Assembly: GCA_937894805.1 (NCBI GenBank)
Contig: CALAYR010000027.1
Coordinates: 1 to 20,475 of the forward strand
Reading direction: 5' to 3'
DNA: 20,475 bases
Origin: an uncultured Acidimicrobiaceae bacterium
Lineage (GTDB): Bacteria > Actinomycetota > Acidimicrobiia > Acidimicrobiales > RAAP-2
The notes below the pieces were generated by a model. The model was not told where the DNA came from. It was given only the letters and a program-made list of their open reading frames with translations, and ran no database searches. A program made the translations under genes and the position numbers. This document shows positions 6,760 through 14,351 of this stretch, piece after piece (position 1 is the stretch's first letter; every line of letters begins with the position of its first letter).

Positions 6760-8177
6760 GCTCGACCATCCGCAATTTCGAGAACTCGGGCCGCAGCAAA
6801 GAGGCGGGCTTCGCTTCGTCCGGGTCCTAACAACTGAACACCAATAGGCAGATTGGCCTCGCCGGTACCGAACGGTACCGAAATAGCCGCTTCACCAGCC
6901 AAGTTGGTGGGAATCGTAAAGACGTCATTTAAGTACATCGCCATGGGGTCGTTCGTCTTGCTCCCGAACTCAAAGGCCACCGACGGCGTCGTGGCGCCAA
7001 TAATCATGTCGACTTGTTGGTAGGCCGTAGCGAACGCCTCAATCATGCGTGTACGCACCTTGAGTGCTTGGCCGTAATAGGCGTCGAAGTATCCGGCCGA
7101 CAAGGCGTAGGTGCCCAGCATGATGCGACGCTTCACTTCCGCACCAAAACCGGCGGTCCGCGTCGCTTCCATCATGGCCGTGACATCGTCACCGTCAACG
7201 CGGTTGCCAAATCGAACGCCGTCAAAGCGCGCCAAGTTGGAACTGGCTTCAGCCGGCGCAATGAGGTAGTAGGCGGAGAGACCGAGGTGGAGTTCAGGTA
7301 TCGAGAGCTCGACAATGGTCGCGCCGGCATCCTTCAGCGTTTCCACGGCCTTGGTAACCGCGCGGACAACATCGTCATCGGCGCCATCGACGAGTTCCCG
7401 AACAAGACCGATGCGCTTTCCGGCGACTCCATCAGCGACGTGTGCGAGGAGCGAAGGAGTGGGCTCGGGCAATGAAGTCGAGTCGAGCGGGTCGTGGCCG
7501 GCGATTGCCTCGAGCAACAGAGCGGCATCGGATACCGATCGGGCGAACGGGCCAATCTGATCGAGCGAGCTGGCAAAGGCAATAAGGCCGTAGCGAGAGA
7601 CGAGTCCGTAGGTCGGCTTCACGCCAACGAGGCCGCAGAGAGCCGCGGGCTGGCGGATAGATCCACCGGTGTCGCTACCGAGCGAAATAGGCGTCATGTT
7701 GGATGCCACCGCAGCGGCCGAGCCACCCGAAGAGCCACCCGGGACACGAGCGGGGTCTAAGGGGTTGCGCGTGGGACCGAAGGCTGAGTTTTCCGTCGAC
7801 GAGCCCATTGCAAATTCATCAAGGTTGGTCTTGCCCATTGAAATGGCACCGTGGGCCACGAGACGGTCGACGACCGTGGCGTTGTAAGGAGGCTGCCATC
7901 CTTCGAGGATCTTGGAAGAACAGGTGGTGGGTATACCCGTGGTGCAGAGGTTGTCCTTAAGGGCAATCGGCACGCCCGCGAGCAGACCAGGGTCTTCCCC
8001 GCGTCGTACCTGCTCGTCAACGCGAGCAGCCGCGTCGCGGGCACCATCTTCGTCGACGTACAGAAAGACGTTGAGTTCTTCGTTGCGAGCACGAATCGCT
8101 GTTAGCGACTCCTCCACAGCTACGAGTGCGGACTGCCCACCTCGAACCGCCGCCGCGATTTCTAGAGCGGACTTCAC
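6756..8177 (-). CDS. gatA: Asp-tRNA(Asn)/Glu-tRNA(Gln) amidotransferase subunit A (glutaminase)
   Basis: Amidase-signature subunit that releases ammonia from glutamine and channels it to GatB. It is 473 residues. The Ser-cisSer-Lys triad is intact: Lys74 in ALKDNLC, Ser149 in PGGSSGGS and Ser173 in GSDTGGSIRQPAA, with the same spacing as in Staphylococcus GatA (79/154/178). The start is GTG, overlapping the gatC stop by 4 bp (GTGA), which argues for coupled translation and against other starts. Confidence 0.98.
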   Translation of the reverse strand: MKSALEIAAAVRGGQSALVAVEESLTAIRARNEELNVFLYVDEDGARDAAARVDEQVRRGEDPGLLAGVPIALKDNLCTTGIPTTCSSKILEGWQPPYNATVVDRLVAHGAISMGKTNLDEFAMGSSTENSAFGPTRNPLDPARVPGGSSGGSAAAVASNMTPISLGSDTGGSIRQPAALCGLVGVKPTYGLVSRYGLIAFASSLDQIGPFARSVSDAALLLEAIAGHDPLDSTSLPEPTPSLLAHVADGVAGKRIGLVRELVDGADDDVVRAVTKAVETLKDAGATIVELSIPELHLGLSAYYLIAPAEASSNLARFDGVRFGNRVDGDDVTAMMEATRTAGFGAEVKRRIMLGTYALSAGYFDAYYGQALKVRTRMIEAFATAYQQVDMIIGATTPSVAFEFGSKTNDPMAMYLNDVFTIPTNLAGEAAISVPFGTGEANLPIGVQLLGPGRSEARLFAAARVLEIADGRA

Positions 8178-8476
8178 GGCGCCTCCCCCACAATGCGTGG
8201 TACCGCGAAGCGTCCATCTTCAACGTCCGGCGCTTGGGCCAGTACGGGAGCGGGATCCAGGCTCGCGCGAACTTCGTCCGAGCGCACAACGTTAACCAAG
8301 CCGAAAGGGTGGGCGGTGGGTGCCACGCCGTGAAGATCAAGAGAACTCAGATCTTGAGCGTGCACCAAAATCTTGCCTAGTTGCTCGGTGTACCGCACCA
8401 ATTCATCTTCCGTGAGACGAAGACGGGCCAACTTCGCCACGTGGGCAACATCATCTCGTGAGAGTGGTTCGGTCAT
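8174..8476 (-). CDS. gatC: Asp-tRNA(Asn)/Glu-tRNA(Gln) amidotransferase subunit C
   Basis: Small subunit that wraps around GatA and GatB and stabilises the complex. It is 100 residues, usual for the family, opening with DDVAHVAKLARLRLTEDEL, the GatC helical signature, and ending in the family's VPRIVG tail. Its ATG overlaps the stop of the upstream hydrolase (ATGA) and its stop overlaps gatA, so the amidotransferase is translated as one coupled string. The presence of GatCAB implies that GlnRS and/or AsnRS is missing in this organism. Confidence 0.97.
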   Translation of the reverse strand: MTEPLSRDDVAHVAKLARLRLTEDELVRYTEQLGKILVHAQDLSSLDLHGVAPTAHPFGLVNVVRSDEVRASLDPAPVLAQAPDVEDGRFAVPRIVGEAP

Positions 8477-9228
8477 GCCGAGAAAATTGAATCTAAGAAG
8501 CGAACGGTGTTCGACTCAACGAGCGATGCGTCATTGTCCAACGTGGCTACGTGGTAGCTGTCTTCCAGCCAGATGTGCTCAACCGAGCCCTTAACAATCC
8601 GAGCGAGGTCCTCGGAGTTATCACTACTCACGACGTGATCCTCGCGAGACGACAAGATGAGTGTTGGTGCACTGATGGTGTCGAGTCGCTCCCAGACCTT
8701 CTCGATGCCGTCAAACAGACTGGCGGCGCAGGCGAGCGGCGTGGCGTTGTACGACGCCTCTTGGCTACCGTCCTTCTTGATGTCAGAACCGATGGACTCC
8801 ATCGTTTCCATGCCCGCATCGAGTAGTCCCTGAAGGCCATCGCGCATCTCTTGAACGGGAGGCTTGACGAGCGCGTTGATGAAAACGAGCGCCGCAACGT
8901 CGGGGTGCTCTTCGGCGACAAAGGCCGTCAGACCGCCACCCATCGACAGACCGACAACTGCGACGCGGTCACAACGGGAGGCGAGTTCGCGGTAGGCCGC
9001 ATCGGCTGCACCCGACCAGTCGGACCAACCAGTGGTCATCATGTCCTCAACAGTGGTGCCGTGACCAGGCAGTCGAGGTAGTTCAACGGTGTAGCCCGCG
9101 TTGGCAATGGCTTCAGCCAAGGGGCGCATGGACTGTGGATTTCCCGTGAATCCGTGGAGTACGAGAACGCCGTCTCGACCCCCCGATGCAGAGAATGGTT
9201 CGCAGCCGGGCATGATATTCGTCGTCAT
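8473..9228 (-). CDS. Alpha/beta hydrolase, Est30/monoacylglycerol lipase-like carboxylesterase
   Basis: Serine hydrolase of 251 residues. The oxyanion segment LHGFTG is at 24-29, the nucleophile elbow GLSMG at 93-97 gives Ser95, the acid is Asp197 in SREDHVV, and the base is His226 in SYHVATLD. This resembles the small esterases (Est30 type) that act on short- to medium-chain esters. No signal peptide, so cytoplasmic. It is the first gene of the gatCAB unit (ATGA overlap with gatC) and is divergent from the SCP2-domain gene 58 bp away. A lipid- or ester-related role is inferred; the true substrate is unknown. A TAGGCT box 8 nt upstream of the ATG might be its -10. Confidence 0.88.
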   Translation of the reverse strand: MTTNIMPGCEPFSASGGRDGVLVLHGFTGNPQSMRPLAEAIANAGYTVELPRLPGHGTTVEDMMTTGWSDWSGAADAAYRELASRCDRVAVVGLSMGGGLTAFVAEEHPDVAALVFINALVKPPVQEMRDGLQGLLDAGMETMESIGSDIKKDGSQEASYNATPLACAASLFDGIEKVWERLDTISAPTLILSSREDHVVSSDNSEDLARIVKGSVEHIWLEDSYHVATLDNDASLVESNTVRFLDSIFSA

Positions 9229-9240
9229 GGCATCTGAGCC

Positions 9241-9260
9241 TACCGTTCACGGGTACCGTG
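9241..9260. promoter_or_regulatory. Repeats in the divergent promoter region (possible operator)
   Basis: The 58-bp gap between the hydrolase and the SCP2-domain gene holds a direct repeat TACCGT (9241-9246 and 9254-9259, 13 bp apart) and an overlapping inverted repeat CACGG-gta-CCGTG (9248-9260). Both promoters must lie here. An operator is an inference; the repeats are short. Confidence 0.3.
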
Positions 9261-9286
9261 GGCACTGAGTAGAAAGATCCCTCCAA

Positions 9287-9688
9287 ATGGCGCATGATTT
9301 CCTAAGTCCCGAATGGCTTGACGCCGCTCGGCAAATTCGCGAATCCCTGGGAGACATTGGTCCCGCTCCAGTGGAATTGGTCATGAACCTCATCGTCACC
9401 GAGGTGCCCTTCTCTAGTCAAGAGATCCAGGCCAATCTCGACACCCGTGTCGGCACGTTGGTGCTGGAAGAAGGACACGCCGCAGATCCCCACCTCACGG
9501 TCACCATTACCTGGGCCACCGCTAAAGCCCTCCTCATCGACGGTCAGCCGCAAGCCGCGATGTCGGCCTTTATGGCGGGCAAGATCCGTGTTGAGGGTGA
9601 CATGTCGAAACTCGTGGCACTCCAGAATCAAAAACCAGATCCCCGTGCCGAGCAAGTACTCAGCCAGTTAAAGGCAATTACTTCTTAA
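9287..9688 (+). CDS. SCP2 sterol-carrier-domain protein
   Basis: The only complete plus-strand gene, 133 residues and made almost wholly of one SCP2 domain: the beta strands TLVLEEGH...HLTVTITW and the lipid-binding helix region AAMSAFMAGKIRVEGDMSKLVAL (about 88-110), the family's best conserved stretch. Such domains bind fatty acyl chains, sterols or other lipids in a hydrophobic tunnel, as a single protein or fused to enzymes. No signal peptide or membrane helix. The ATG is preceded by no clear Shine-Dalgarno. It is divergent from the alpha/beta hydrolase, and its 3' end overlaps the MFS gene tail to tail by 11 bp. A lipid carrier or enzyme accessory role is inferred. Confidence 0.88.
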   Translation: MAHDFLSPEWLDAARQIRESLGDIGPAPVELVMNLIVTEVPFSSQEIQANLDTRVGTLVLEEGHAADPHLTVTITWATAKALLIDGQPQAAMSAFMAGKIRVEGDMSKLVALQNQKPDPRAEQVLSQLKAITS

Positions 9689-11288
9689 GGCGTTCCTTGT
9701 CGCGTTCGAACTGTTTGAAGAACAGTGCCGCGATTATGCCAAGCGAACCAATCACGGCCCCAATGGCGAAGGGCCAGTGGAAGGTACCGAGGAGTTCCAC
9801 AGATCCAGGCAGAGCGTTCGAGAGACCACGTCGGTGCTCCAGCGAAGACTGCACCGTTTCCAAGACCTGAATACCGGCGACTTCACCCACCTGCATGGCC
9901 AGCATCTGTGCGGCCGACATGACGCCGAACTCATTGTCCTTCACGGCGTGCGCCATGATGGCGCTCGAGCTCGGCATCGCAACACCCATTCCGAGTCCTG
10001 AGAGTGCCAACGCGACCACTACTACCCACGTGCCCGTGGATGGTTGGAGGAGCGAGAACATGAAGAGTGACATCGTGAGGAATGTCATGCCCGCGATAGC
10101 ACTGATGCGTTCGCCAATACGCACGGCGATGTAACCGGCAATCGGCGAACAGATGGCGAAGGTGAGCGGGCGAGCAATCGAAATCGCGCCGACCTTGCCA
10201 ATTGAGTAGCCGTAGCCCTGTTCCATCAAAATGGGGAACAAAAAGAATGCGCCGAAGTACGCAAAGTTGGCGGACGCGCGCACCAGCATGGGCATCACGA
10301 AGTTGCGCTTGGCGAAGTAGTGCGGTGGAATAAGCGGTCGATCGGCCGTTCGGATGCGGTAGATGAAGGCCACGATGCAGACGACGGCGATGGTCCAGCT
10401 CACCATGCATAGTGGGCTCGTCCATCCCACTTGACCACCGAAACTCAGTCCCAACATGAGACCAGTCACTGAGAAGGAGAGGGTCCAACTTCCGATCCAG
10501 TCCATCTGTTTGAACTCTTTGCGAGCCTTTGCCTTCGCCACAGCCTCTTCTTCGGGCGTCCCTCGGCCGCTCGGGAGAATCGTTGAGACGACGACCATGG
10601 CAATCAAAATCAGAACGAGTTGAGTCCAAAAGACGGCCCGCCATCCCCACGCCGCGATAATCGGTGCACCGAGGGCGACGCCAAAGACCGGGCCACCAGC
10701 GCCAATCAGTGACCACCAGCCCATGGCCTTGACTCGTTCGTCGCGGTGAAACATGAGGTTGATCAGTGCGGCCGAGGCAGTGCCGGTTGCGGCCGCCTGG
10801 ATACCATCCAGGGCCCGAGCGCCGAGCAGCGTGATGACGGTGGGTGCGAGCGCCGTCAAAACCGCTGAGACGGCAGCGCCGGCGAGGCCAAAGAGATAGA
10901 GGCGACGATGTCCGAGAATGTCGCCGGCCTTTCCGAAGATTGGCGCAGCGAGTCCGTTGGCCAGCAACGGTCCAACCATCGTCCAGGTCAACAGCCCCTT
11001 CGTGGTGTGAAACTCCTTGGCCACCTGCGGGAGGTCGACAATGAAGACAGTGAAGGTGAAGTTAAGTGCGAGTAGTCCTGCCAGCAAGCTCCACAGCACC
11101 CACCACTGATACCTCGATGAACCGGCCACCTTGGTTTGCACGCGGTGGCGAATCATCTTCAGCCAATTGAGATCACTGCCCGCTTCAGCACCCAGGGCGC
11201 CAAAAGCTCCGCCGCCTGGATCGCTCCGCGGGTTTAACAGTGCCTCGGGATCTTCGCGGAGACCAGAATTGGTCTCATCACTGCTCAC
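9678..11288 (-). CDS. MFS transporter, DHA2-like (14-TM type)
   Basis: Integral membrane exporter of the major facilitator superfamily, 536 residues from the chosen GTG, long enough for 14 helices. The first helix is at about 62-83. Motif A-like GKAGDILGHRR is at 119-129 after helix 2. A motif C-like glycine/proline-rich helix (GAGGPVFGVALGAP) and a late GMGVAMPSSSAIM helix follow. A cytoplasmic N-terminal tail of about 60 residues is polar. The reading frame extends to 11333, but GTG at 11286-11288 gives the 4-bp GTGA overlap with the dehydrogenase stop and has CAAACT exactly 6 nt upstream. Substrate unknown; drug/proton antiport or lipid export are both possible. It is followed by the convergent SCP2 gene. 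Confidence 0.85.
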   Translation of the reverse strand: MSSDETNSGLREDPEALLNPRSDPGGGAFGALGAEAGSDLNWLKMIRHRVQTKVAGSSRYQWWVLWSLLAGLLALNFTFTVFIVDLPQVAKEFHTTKGLLTWTMVGPLLANGLAAPIFGKAGDILGHRRLYLFGLAGAAVSAVLTALAPTVITLLGARALDGIQAAATGTASAALINLMFHRDERVKAMGWWSLIGAGGPVFGVALGAPIIAAWGWRAVFWTQLVLILIAMVVVSTILPSGRGTPEEEAVAKAKARKEFKQMDWIGSWTLSFSVTGLMLGLSFGGQVGWTSPLCMVSWTIAVVCIVAFIYRIRTADRPLIPPHYFAKRNFVMPMLVRASANFAYFGAFFLFPILMEQGYGYSIGKVGAISIARPLTFAICSPIAGYIAVRIGERISAIAGMTFLTMSLFMFSLLQPSTGTWVVVVALALSGLGMGVAMPSSSAIMAHAVKDNEFGVMSAAQMLAMQVGEVAGIQVLETVQSSLEHRRGLSNALPGSVELLGTFHWPFAIGAVIGSLGIIAALFFKQFERDKERLKK

Positions 11289-12163
11289 TTGAGCAGTTTG
11301 GGCAACTCCGCGGACAGGTCCGCGACGGTCCAACGCTCATTCTTCTCAAGCGTCTCCTTCATCGTCCAGTTCTGGAAACGACGGACCGTTCCACCCTGCA
11401 CAAAGAAGACTTCCCCGGTGGCGGGGCAGTCTTCCACGGCCAAGGCGGCAACGAGTGGTGAAATGTTGGCGGGGTCCCAAGCGTCGAAAGTTGCCTCGTC
11501 AGTCGGGGCCTTAACGACATCGGAGAGACCAGGAGTCGACTCGGTCATACGCGTACGAGCAGCGGGGGCGATGGCGTTGACACGCACACCGTAGCGACCA
11601 AGCTCCTCGGCGATGATGACGCTGAACGAAGCGATGCCCGACTTGGCCGCGCCGTAGTTCGACTGTCCCACGTTGCCGATAAGCCCAGAGGTCGAGCTGG
11701 TGTTGATGATGCAAGCCTTAACCTGCTTGCCCTGCTTGGCCTGCTCACGCCAGTAGGTGGCGGCGTGACGGGTCGGTACGAAGTGGCCCTTGAGGTGCAC
11801 CTTGATGACGGCGTCCCAGTCGTCTTCTGAGAGGTTGACCAAAACGCGGTCTCGAAGGATTCCGGCGTTGTTAACAAGCACGTGGAGATCGCCAAAGGTT
11901 TCGATGGCGGTGTTGATCAGTCGCTGACCACCCTCCCAGTCGGTGATGTCGTCGTGGTTGGCAACAGCCTCGCCACCCATGGCCTTGATTTCGGCCACAA
12001 CCTGCTCGGCGGGCGTTCCTTCGCTGCTCGAACCATCGAGGTTGCCACCGAGGTCATTGACGACGACCTTCGCGCCTTCAGCGGCGAAGAGAAGCGCGTG
12101 CTCGCGGCCAATGCCACGTCCAGCGCCAGTGATAATTGCTACGCGGCCATCAAGAAGTCCCAT
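11285..12163 (-). CDS. Short-chain dehydrogenase, MFE-2/HSD17B4-like 3-hydroxyacyl-CoA dehydrogenase type
   Basis: NAD(P)-dependent oxidoreductase of 292 residues. The Rossmann motif TGAGRGIG (12-19) is followed by Asp37 (VVVNDLGG), favouring NAD+. NNAG is at 98-101 and the catalytic set is Ser157, Tyr170 and Lys174 (SNYGAAKSG). The VNDLGG strand end, the insertion after it, ILRDRVLVNLSEDDWDAVIKVHL and the tail past residue 250 resemble the dehydrogenase domain of peroxisomal multifunctional enzyme 2, which oxidises 3-hydroxyacyl-CoA in beta-oxidation of fatty acids and sterol side chains. The ATG has AAGGAG (12168-12173) 4 nt upstream. It overlaps the MFS gene by 4 bp. Substrate is inferred from similarity only. 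Confidence 0.9.
   Translation of the reverse strand: MGLLDGRVAIITGAGRGIGREHALLFAAEGAKVVVNDLGGNLDGSSSEGTPAEQVVAEIKAMGGEAVANHDDITDWEGGQRLINTAIETFGDLHVLVNNAGILRDRVLVNLSEDDWDAVIKVHLKGHFVPTRHAATYWREQAKQGKQVKACIINTSSTSGLIGNVGQSNYGAAKSGIASFSVIIAEELGRYGVRVNAIAPAARTRMTESTPGLSDVVKAPTDEATFDAWDPANISPLVAALAVEDCPATGEVFFVQGGTVRRFQNWTMKETLEKNERWTVADLSAELPKLLK
11295..11300 (-). promoter_or_regulatory. -10-like box before the MFS transporter
   Basis: CAAACT on the minus strand, 6 nt before the GTG at 11288 and inside the 3' end of the dehydrogenase gene. Same element and spacing as at ilvD, mnmA, the ilv leader and the aldehyde dehydrogenase. It lies in coding sequence, so it may be fortuitous. Confidence 0.35.
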
Positions 12164-12227
12164 GATGCTCCTTCAAACTAGAGAGATTGCATCCCACCTT
12201 AGTGGCGGCAATGTGGAACAAAACGCC

Positions 12228-12512
12228 CTAGCGAAGCCAGAAATGAGGCGGGCGGGCGTGGGCGTGATAGTGATCGGGGATGTTGCGCATGTTGTCGTCC
12301 ATCTTCCATCCGCCCTCCCCCAGAATGGGGTCGGCCACGGCCGCGAGAAGGTGGTGCAGGGTCGCCTTAATCTCGGCTGGCGGCGCGGCGTCGTGAACCC
12401 GCCACACGACCATGGGCACTAAGCAAATCTCACAGTCCGCAATCCAGCAGAGATCGTCTTCGTAGTGCCGCTTCGTTATTGGAGCAGCTTCGCAGAGGTC
12501 GCAGTGGCTCAC
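12228..12512 (-). CDS. Small HIT-like zinc-site protein (hypothetical)
   Basis: A 94-residue protein from GTG 12512, whose GTGA overlaps the stop of the PASTA gene; the frame continues to GTG 12542, but that overlaps the upstream gene by 34 bp. Visible: Cys4-x2-Cys7 at the N-terminus, Cys22, Cys27 and Cys30, a YEDDLCWIADCEICLVPMVVWRVH segment shaped like the core strand of HIT proteins (acidic turn, later P and a final H), and HYHAHARP at 81-88, which matches the H-x-H-x-H-x-x histidine triad. HIT proteins hydrolyse or transfer nucleotidyl groups. At this length it would be a minimal or diverged member. Function not known; a plain zinc-binding protein is the alternative. Confidence 0.72.
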   Translation of the reverse strand: MSHCDLCEAAPITKRHYEDDLCWIADCEICLVPMVVWRVHDAAPPAEIKATLHHLLAAVADPILGEGGWKMDDNMRNIPDHYHAHARPPHFWLR

Positions 12513-14311
12513 TTGACCGTCATGTGGACCGTACCGTGCCACTTGATTGAGGTTCCTGGGGCTGGAGTCTGCGAGGCGACTGTGTGCCAGGTGCCATTTT
12601 GCGATCCCGGACCAGTGGTCACAAAGTAGAGCTCAGCAGCGTGCATGAGCGCAAAGACTTCGGTACGGCTCTTGCCAACGACGTTGGGCACCGACCGAGC
12701 GGCGTGACCATTGGATGGCTGCGTGGTCGAGGTAGTCGTCGACGTGGCCGAACCATTTCCGAGGCTTAAGACCAATGTCACCGTGGCACCCTTAGCCGCC
12801 GAAGCCGGATTGGTCTGAGAGTCATAGGTGACCTTGATGACATGTCCGGCCGGCACCTTGGTTGACTTCACTGCAGCCGAAGAGGGGCAGGCCCCCTTGA
12901 GTCCCACTCGCACGAGCTCTTGCGTTGCCGAGGCGCAGTCCATGCCAATGATGTTGGTCGGGATGGCCACTGGTGGTGCACCCTGCGAAATGGTGACGCG
13001 TAACGATTCGCCCTCTTGCAGCGACGTGCCAGCGTCTGGTGTCTGCGAGGCAATGAGTCCGTCATCAACGGTCGCCGAAAACGAGTGGCCCGTGATTTCT
13101 AATTTGAAGTTGCTGTCGGACACCACGCTCAGCGCCTGTTGCTGGGTGAGCCCAAGGACTGAAGGCACGGTATGTGCCGGCTTGAACATGCCCGTGGCGT
13201 ACGCGCCGACCAACCCGACCGTCACTAAAAACAGCGTGGCCGCGAGTGCGGGACGGAGCCAGGAGCGCTTTCGACGGGTCGCGGGGCGATAGTTCTCGAA
13301 GTCACCCATGGGCACCTCGCCGCTGGACCGTACTGATTCGATGCCTTCGATCAATGTCGACGGGGGGACGGGAGCCATCTCGCCAGTCATGACATCAGAC
13401 GACGTGGGCGCTTGGAAACCTAACGATGGACGCTTCGTCACCTTGGCGGCATCTGAAGGCACGCCAGTGGCTGGCGCCTTTGACGCCGTGTTGGTGGCCG
13501 AACTCGACAGCGTTCCCACCGTGGCTTGCAGACGGGTGGTCAGAGAGGCGGCGTCGAGGCGGAACTTTGCGTCGTACGCACCGGCCTGCGCCAAGACCAT
13601 GTCCAAAGATCGAATGCTCGGGTGTGACGGTAATGGTGTGCCAATACGAGCGGTGAGCGTTTCGGCCGGCGAGCTCTTTTCATGCGGAATAGTTCCGGTG
13701 ATGGCCTCAAACAAAATGAGGGCCAACGTATAAACGTCGGTCTTGCCGTCAACGGCTAGGCGCTGTGCCTGCTCCGGGCTGGCGTAGCGAATATCAGTCG
13801 AGGGACCAATGTGAGACTTGGCGATGGCGGTGGCGAAGCCAAAGTCGGCTACCTTGCTGCGACCGTCGGCGTCAAAGTGAATCGTGGCCGGAGAGAGGGC
13901 GCCGTGAACGATTCCTCGAGCGTGGGCGTAGGCCAGACCGTCCGCGAGTTCCAGGCCCATGAGTGCGACCTTGGACTCCGCCATGAGACCGTCACGGTCC
14001 AAAACACTGCGGAGAGTGCCCCCGACGGGAAACTCGGTAACGAGGTAGGCGCCACCGGCCTCTTCGCCCCAGTCATAGACGCGGAGCACGTGCGGGTGGT
14101 TCAGTGCGGCCGCAGCCGTGGCTTCCTCGCGAAAGGCCTGGAGGAACACAGGGTCGTTGTGTAGCGAGAAAGGGGCCACGTGAATGGCGACCGGTCGCGT
14201 GAGCGACAGGTCGTCAGCTCGAAAGACCTCTGCCGTTGGGCTGGAGACAATGGGGGCGACGAGACGGTATCGACCGTTAACGATGTCGCCAATAGAAAAG
14301 GGGGAACTCAT
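12509..14311 (-). CDS. PASTA-domain membrane protein with degenerate Ser/Thr kinase domain (pseudokinase)
   Basis: A 600-residue PknB-like architecture: kinase fold about 14-265, Ser/Pro-rich linker, one membrane helix about 353-372 after a basic stop (RRKRSW), then three PASTA repeats (about 381-444, 448-518, 538-600). PASTA units bind peptidoglycan fragments or lipid II in PknB and StkP. The kinase core is damaged. The glycine loop reads IVSSPTAEVF without glycines, the VAIK lysine is His44 (VAIH), and the HRD loop is H136-G-A-L-S-P-A-T with neither the Asp nor the later Asn. DFG (156-158) and an APE-like SPE remain. It is therefore probably catalytically dead and could act as a scaffold or wall sensor. 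It starts 40 nt after ligA and overlaps the HIT-like gene by 4 bp. No divisome genes adjoin it. Confidence 0.92.
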   Translation of the reverse strand: MSSPFSIGDIVNGRYRLVAPIVSSPTAEVFRADDLSLTRPVAIHVAPFSLHNDPVFLQAFREEATAAAALNHPHVLRVYDWGEEAGGAYLVTEFPVGGTLRSVLDRDGLMAESKVALMGLELADGLAYAHARGIVHGALSPATIHFDADGRSKVADFGFATAIAKSHIGPSTDIRYASPEQAQRLAVDGKTDVYTLALILFEAITGTIPHEKSSPAETLTARIGTPLPSHPSIRSLDMVLAQAGAYDAKFRLDAASLTTRLQATVGTLSSSATNTASKAPATGVPSDAAKVTKRPSLGFQAPTSSDVMTGEMAPVPPSTLIEGIESVRSSGEVPMGDFENYRPATRRKRSWLRPALAATLFLVTVGLVGAYATGMFKPAHTVPSVLGLTQQQALSVVSDSNFKLEITGHSFSATVDDGLIASQTPDAGTSLQEGESLRVTISQGAPPVAIPTNIIGMDCASATQELVRVGLKGACPSSAAVKSTKVPAGHVIKVTYDSQTNPASAAKGATVTLVLSLGNGSATSTTTSTTQPSNGHAARSVPNVVGKSRTEVFALMHAAELYFVTTGPGSQNGTWHTVASQTPAPGTSIKWHGTVHMTVK

Positions 14312-14351
14312 GTGCTTCTAACGATACCGAACCGTTCAACTACACGGGACC

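Noticed and set aside
9931..10716. 261-codon minus-strand frame inside the MFS gene
   Set aside because: Alternate frame of the transporter on the same strand; rich in Arg and His, with no RBS and no membrane pattern.
11289..11333. Upstream start for the MFS transporter (551 residues)
   Set aside because: It would overlap the dehydrogenase gene by 49 bp; GTG 11288 gives a 4-bp overlap and has the CAAACT-N6 element.
12164..12227. Small dyad CCAC-ctta-GTGG between the HIT-like gene and the dehydrogenase as a terminator
   Set aside because: Only 4 bp, no T run; too weak to call.
12513..12542. Upstream GTG start for the HIT-like protein (104 residues)
   Set aside because: It overlaps the PASTA gene by 34 bp; the GTG at 12512 gives the GTGA overlap seen at several junctions in this window, and the extra 10 residues add no motif.
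14312..14351. Leaderless promoter before the PASTA gene (TATCGT)
   Set aside because: The box is 9 nt, not 6, from the ATG and has no -35; it might be real but is not supported by the shared pattern.
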